A stretch of 26,030 nt of DNA from Chloromonas sp. AAM2. Its lineage: Eukaryota > Chlorophyta > Chlorophyceae > Chlamydomonadales > Chlamydomonadaceae. How positions within the stretch are numbered: the first letter of the stretch is position 1; every line of letters begins with the position of its first letter. Below, one piece after another: positions 21,779 through 26,030 of this stretch. The notes under the pieces were generated by a model, which had not been told where the DNA came from, ran no database searches, and saw only the letters and a program-made list of their open reading frames with translations. The stretch is taken from contig QAXH01003817.1 in the NCBI GenBank assembly GCA_004335635.1, positions 9,360-35,389 on the forward strand. Reading direction: 5' to 3'. The position numbers and the translations under genes are program-made.

Positions 21779-23309
21779 TTACGCCTGCTGCCAGCAGCCA
21801 CACGCCTGGCTATGCCATTGCACTGCTGACGTGTCACCCAGTCCCGCAGCTCCCTTGTCAGACGCTGTCCAGAGCTGTCGGGTGCCCCATGCAGCCGCCA
21901 GGGAAGAGGCCATGGAGCGCACCCTGAGCTGGCTGGCCTCGCTGGGTGCATGGTCAAACAACAGGGCCAGTGCCTGCATGGTACCCTGCATGAGCAGGTG
22001 ATTGCATACCCTTGTGGGAATGCCAGTTCTATGGCCGCCCTCCAGTGAAACACATTCTAGACGCTAACAGGGGGTGATGAGCATGCCAATGTCCAGGTAG
22101 GGAAATCCTAGCTACAGGATTAGCAGACTTGCTAGCAACTATGAAAATGCACACAACGGCTGCTACTGACTGCAATCAACTTGTATGTTGGTCTTGGTGA
22201 TCTGTGGGTACTAGCACGATGTTGGCTCTGTATGCTGTCCATTGGCAATGTGGCTAGGGGTTTGTGCTAACTGTGCTCATATCCGGCCAGAACGTTGGCT
22301 TAAGGTACCGTCCACTGGTTGCACCCCTGGTGCTTACTGTACCGGCTAATTCTAGCACACCACACTACTCTTCTGTAGTCAGGGCACGAGCTTTAATCGT
22401 CTGTCCCAATCCCAGGCACCTCGTCAAGGCGTCTATCTTCAACCTCTGTGTGCCTATGTCAAACAGGATCACCGTTTATGTAGCATGGCTGTTAAGGTTG
22501 GCCTAGTGGCAGGTTGGCCTAGAGGCAAGCTAGCAGTAAGATGGCAGGCAAGATAAGCGTGCTCATGTCCATGCATGCACATCACATGATCCCGCCATAC
22601 CATGTCAAGTGATGACCCTGCAATGCACACATCTATTGCCACAGCGTGTGGTTGGGAGGGGTGCTGCAGTGCACAGCGCAGCAGGTAACCAGCGGTGCGG
22701 CACGCCATCAGAGCGCCCTGCTCCTTGTCGGGATGGGCGCAGCAGACCGCCAGCAGACTGGCCAGCTGTGCATGAAGGGAAGGATCATCAGCGCTCCCTG
22801 TGCACACTGTCTGCGCAGTGGAGCACAACAAGTTTGACTTATGCTGCTTGACACCCGTGCATCACCGGATAACATGTAACAGTCAGTGCATTAGCAAGTG
22901 GCTACGGGCACCTTGCTAGCAAATCTCTTTCTTCACACGATGCTCTCTCATTGGCCTGATCCTTTGCACCTTGACCTTACCCCACCGCCTGACCCTAGCT
23001 TACCCCGGTCATCGCCTGCTGGCCAGGGCACCCCAAAAGCCGAACAACCGTCTCTGCATATCAAAAGCTGTACAATGAACGTGGTCATGGCAAGGCATCA
23101 AACCTTGTTCAGTACGCTGCTTAGGCATGCCACCATGCACGTACCTCCAACAGTGAGATGTACTCGGCCTCCTGCCCTTCCATGAGCAGCACTCGCAGCT
23201 GCACAAAGCTTGATGCCTGCAACCATTCGTTTTGCCTTCTGCCACCTTCAGTTGCTGTACAGTAAGCGGCCCTGATCTGGGTCGGCCCTGTTATGGGTCG
23301 CTTGGCCAT
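21779..23309 (-). CDS. Small helical protein of unknown function, three exons
   Basis: Exons: 23145-23309 (donor GTACGT), 22601-22810 (acceptor CAG, donor GTATGG) and 21779-21973 (acceptor CAG, to TAA). All junctions are phase 0 and give 189 residues. The ATG at 23309 has an in-frame TGA two codons upstream and a GAGAAATGG context. I do not recognise a family. The middle exon (SLHAQLASLLAVCCAHPDKE onward) and the start of exon 3 (ALALLFDHAPSEASQLRVRS) look like paired amphipathic helices of an ARM/HEAT type. After about residue 155 the last exon is less convincing. A competing minus frame (open to 21397, RLTRELRDWVTRQQ onward) overlaps exon 3, so the 3' end may be longer or frameshifted. The second exon is the firmest part. 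Confidence 0.5.
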
Positions 23310-23332
23310 TTCTCAGCCTACAAGCGAATGTT

Positions 23333-23407
23333 TCGGCTCTGCTCAGTGCTGTCGAGTCCTTCGTTCAATATATATTTGTGTGCCGTCTTTAACGGTTCAA
23401 ACCCGTT
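23333..23407 (+). other. tRNA-like D-arm and T-arm elements (possible SINE relic)
   Basis: AACGG-TTCAAAC-CCGTT at 23391-23407 forms a perfect five-pair stem with a seven-base loop and contains a good B-box (GGTTCAAACCC). About 50 bases upstream, CTC-AGTGCTGTC-GAG resembles a D-arm/A-box but lacks the paired GG of the loop. The seven bases after the T-arm (GCGCTCT) have no complement at the expected 5' position, so this is not an intact tRNA gene. Confidence 0.25.
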
Positions 23408-23539
23408 GCGCTCTAAGTAGTCGTACACAACGACAACCGTGGGACGACAATTTTGGTTGCGCTACTACCGTGTTTGCGTGTATGGCCTTTACTGCATAGC
23501 GACTGTATGCACCCACCTGCACTTCAAGATCAACTTGGC

Positions 23540-24450
23540 ATGTCGCCAGAGTTGCATGCACTGCCAAACGGCAGGAATTGGACTCAACAACAGCTGGATG
23601 ACGCGCTCAGGGACGTACATGAGAATCATATGAGCGTCAGGCGTGCAGCTGATAAACACAGCATCCCCCTGGCAACCTTGCAGCGCTATCATCACAAGGG
23701 CCAAGCAACAGTGGAGGCGACACGCGGCCCACCAACTGCATTGTCCAGCAAGCACGAGCTTCTGCTGCTTGACTACATACAAAACATGCACCGCGTTCAA
23801 TTGATCTGTTCAAGGGAGCACGTGCGCATCAAGGCTGCCGAGCTGGAAGCAGCCACAGCACAGGCTGCAGGTCAAAAACCCCGCTGGCGCCAGCGATAGA
23901 TGGTGGAAGGGGTTCAAGACGCGTCACAACTTGGTTCTGAGGGCCACCGCACAACAGGATAGTGACCGAAGTGCCAGTTTGATTGAGTCCAGCGTCAAGG
24001 ACTTCTTCAAACAGTACAAAGGCGTCATTGGCAACTACCTGCACGGCGAAGACATTCGCGTGCTCAACTTTGATAAGACTGGTCTGCAGCAGGAAGGTTA
24101 TGAAGCAAAGGGCGTCGTTCCCAAGGGCACCAAAGGCTCCATCAAAAGCAACTTGGGTAGCGCAGCATACATCACGAAGGAGACGATCACATGCATCGCA
24201 GCGGCAACCCCGAAGCATGTGCTGCCTCCGGTGTAAGGGGACTGGCAAACGGGTCAAGCTGGATCCATTAGCACTTGCCAAAGATACAATCCCCAACGCG
24301 AAGGTGCTCTACAATGAGAAGAGCCCGTTCATCAACGGTGCACTCATGCTGCGGTACCTAGACCATATCGCGGAGCATGTCCCTGGTGGGGTCAGCCCCA
24401 GCAAACCCCATCGTCGTTTGCGATGGCCACAGCTCGCGCTCCTCTCCCCT
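23540..24450 (+). pseudogene. Pogo/Tigger-type (CENP-B-like) DDE transposase relic, frameshifted and truncated
   Basis: Transposase similarity runs through several frames. Frame 1 (ATG 23540 to about 23880) has a pipsqueak-type helix-turn-helix: NWTQQQLDDAL, then MSVRRAADKHSIPLATLQRY. After a shift near an A5C4 run, frame 2 (to TAA 24236) reads WWKGFKTRHNLVLRA, the CENP-B-type DNA-binding end, then VLNFDKTGL, the first catalytic-Asp block (family consensus N-x-DETG), with the Asp at 24072 and Lys where Glu is usual. Frame 3 reads GTGKRVKLDPLALAKDTIPN, and after another shift PIVVCDGHSSR carries the second Asp (24422; consensus DGHxSH). The third acidic residue and the C-terminus are absent. 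In this family the transposase cuts and pastes DNA flanked by inverted repeats, usually at TA. At least three frameshifts make activity very unlikely. I found no terminal inverted repeats. Confidence 0.8.
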
Positions 24451-24907
24451 TTTCCTTGGCTTGTGAAGACAGGTTGCATGCAATAGTCACGCCGCAGCTA
24501 TTGCTGCCTATGCATGGTGTCCTGGCACTGTCCTGACACTGTGGTGCAGCCTCTCTGTCCGTCATGTTCGTTACAATCTGAATGTTTATGATGTCAACGC
24601 TGCAGGCAGGTAACGCCATGCTTTGCTGTAACCATCGTTGGATCTGCATGTCCGCTTTTTTGAGTTCAACCTTGTAAACTTTGTCCAAGTTAGGCAAGTG
24701 TTCAAATGCTGGCACACCCCCTACCACCTGAACATGGCTGCCAATAGACGATGGAAAGTAGGAAGAGGGTTGCTGCGCGATTGCAAACACAGCAGATGTT
24801 GTTGCAACTTCCATGGGAACGCCCTTCTCATTAAGCAGGCGAGCATACACAGAGATACTCTCTCTTGACATACTTGCCATTGCCATTTGGATAAACACCC
24901 AATCCAG
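24392..24907 (-). CDS. Open protein-like stretch of unknown identity, beside and antisense to the transposase 3' end
   Basis: The minus frame is open from a TAG acceptor-like site at 24907 (or ATG codons within MAMASMSRES) to TGA at 24392. Residues such as SISVYARLLNEKGVPMEV, HLPNLDKVYKVELKKAD and MQIQRWLQQSMALPA look like real protein: mixed charge, regular hydrophobic spacing and no low complexity. The final 50 or so residues overlap the transposase on the other strand and are probably not coding. No family was recognised, the donor could not be fixed, and the start is uncertain. It may be an exon of a host gene into which the transposon landed, or a gene carried by the element. Confidence 0.3.
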   Translation of the reverse strand: MDWVFIQMAMASMSRESISVYARLLNEKGVPMEVATTSAVFAIAQQPSSYFPSSIGSHVQVVGGVPAFEHLPNLDKVYKVELKKADMQIQRWLQQSMALPACSVDIINIQIVTNMTDREAAPQCQDSARTPCIGSNSCGVTIACNLSSQAKEKGRGARAVAIANDDGVCWG

Positions 24908-25235
24908 CTATGCGGCTCAGCTGCGTTTATACCGTGAGTGCACAAACTTATGCGCTCATTTCAAACGCGACCACTTTGCTGTTGTATGGCCCACACCAGT
25001 TTATTGCATGCCCTGACCATGATCCTCTCTCCCAAGTGTCAAGAACAAGGCAGTAGTTTTACACTGATTAATGTCATGTGAATTGGCTTGTTGACTCAGT
25101 TTGGCAAACCAGGCAAATCAGAGAAATCAAGCCCTCATGTCAACAGCAGCCTGCACCTCTGCCGGGATGTAAACTAGGACATTCAATACCTCAGTCGGCT
25201 TTCTGGTCCCTGACTTCTCGCCACTTGTACGATAA

Positions 25236-25555
25236 CTAAATTACGAATGGCACATAAGACTCATCATGATCAGATCGGTAACGACAGCAATGCAGAGGAA
25301 TGAAAGCCTCATCAAGCATACTGCACAAAACCAATCGCTCATAACCCTGGCCATAAAGGACCCATACGTGCCAAAAGTAGTGAGCAAGTTCACCGGGCTT
25401 CTGACGACGATCAGCATATGCAACCACTCTCTTGCTTGCAGCATGCAACGCACTGAAATGAGCCAGCAGCTGCTGATTCTCTTGCACAGTGGTGTCCGCA
25501 TGATCGTGGCAGGCCTGGACGGCCCAAGACAGCAGAGTCCTCTGCACTCCTGAAA
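25236..25555 (-). CDS. Open protein-like stretch of unknown identity, possible terminal exon
   Basis: The minus frame runs from a good acceptor (TTTGAATTTCAG, exon start near 25552) to TAG at 25236, about 105 codons. It contains LLAHFSALHAASKRVVAYAD, ELAHYFWHVWVLYGQGYERL and CRYRSDHDES. Composition is protein-like, with many aromatic and charged residues, and it is less GC-rich than the neighbouring genes. No upstream exon was established, though QVTVKPEQPNKVLNF just upstream in another frame could be one. The function is unknown. Confidence 0.28.
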
Positions 25556-26030
25556 TTCAAAACCTTGTTGGGCTGTTCAGGCTTGACAGTGACCTGAACC
25601 AAACGTCCTGAAACTCAGCAAGCAGGTGCCACTCGAGCATTTAGGAAGCCCTTCATACTCCGATTTCCCATCTTCTGCGTGTTGCCGACATGGGCCGCGA
25701 TAAAACCCGTTTTTCGAGCATATACGCGACGGAGCACTATTGCAGTGGCTCTCGCGTTAGCAGTAAGTCGCTACAACATAAAAGGCAACAGGTATCCATG
25801 CGGCGTGGGCCGGGATGACCTTTGATGACTCTTAGCTTGCATGACTGTAAATGTGTAGCCCAGAAACCGAGATATGAGGGCCCCAAGCAGAATCGGCCAC
25901 AGAGTGCACAAGTTGATTGGAGGTGCAATCATCGAGCTCATCGCTGTTGCATGTCATGTTATGGTGCACAACCTGGCTGTTCGGTGCCTGACTTCACTCC
26001 AAATGGCCACGTAAGGGTCCATTACTCATC
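25556..26030. other. Right-edge stretch, no feature recognised
   Basis: No open frame with splice or start support and no repeat of note was seen in the last 475 bp. The local base composition is somewhat more AT-rich than in the gene-bearing parts. Confidence 0.4.

Noticed and set aside
21455..21829. Plus-strand 124-codon frame rich in Ala, Ser and Pro
   Set aside because: It is antisense to charged minus-strand frames and has no splice or start support.
1..26030. CRISPR arrays, bacterial operons, rRNA or intact tRNA genes
   Set aside because: No regularly spaced repeats, no ribosome-binding-site-led gene runs, and no closed cloverleaf were seen; the repeats present are short local duplications.

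Overview
The window is nuclear DNA of a green alga, most likely a flagellated chlorophyte of the Chlamydomonadales type. This rests on three things: genes split into many short exons with GTGAGT/GTGCGT/GTAAGT-like donors and CAG acceptors, Ala/Gln-rich coding with CAG-type runs, and a large axonemal WD40/EF-hand gene that implies motile cilia. There is no bacterial-style operon, no CRISPR array and no clear RNA gene. All gene models below were built by hand from open frames, splice sites and matching intron phases. For the four best genes the summed exon lengths keep frame across every junction.

Layout. (1) 1-1319, minus: 5' part of a TauE/SafE-type membrane transporter running off the left edge. 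(2) 1596-5895, plus: an eight-exon gene for an unrecognised, mostly helical protein of about 921 residues, divergent from the transporter across a 276-bp shared upstream region. (3) 5896-7024: convergent gene ends with two small tandem duplications. (4) 7025-16640, minus: a 21-exon gene (about 1193 residues) with two canonical EF-hands, many WD40 repeats and a long disordered tail, the architecture of the CFAP337/WDR49 family of ciliary proteins. (5) 16641-18717: no gene that I can support. (6) 18718-20799, minus: a six-exon gene for a 344-residue multi-pass membrane protein that carries the S-x3-H, D and H-x3-H residues of the CREST superfamily of putative metal-dependent membrane hydrolases. 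(7) 21779-23309, minus: a three-exon gene for a small helical protein of unknown function. (8) 23540-24450, plus: a frameshifted, truncated pogo/Tigger-type transposase relic. (9) 24392-25555, minus: two protein-like open stretches of unknown identity beside the relic. The last 470 bp hold nothing I recognise.

The genes do not form one pathway. The ciliary gene, the transporter and the CREST protein are ordinary neighbours in an intron-rich genome. The least explained items are the 921-residue protein, the membrane hydrolase candidate, the phosphosite-like repeats in the ciliary protein's tail, and the open frames flanking the transposon relic.
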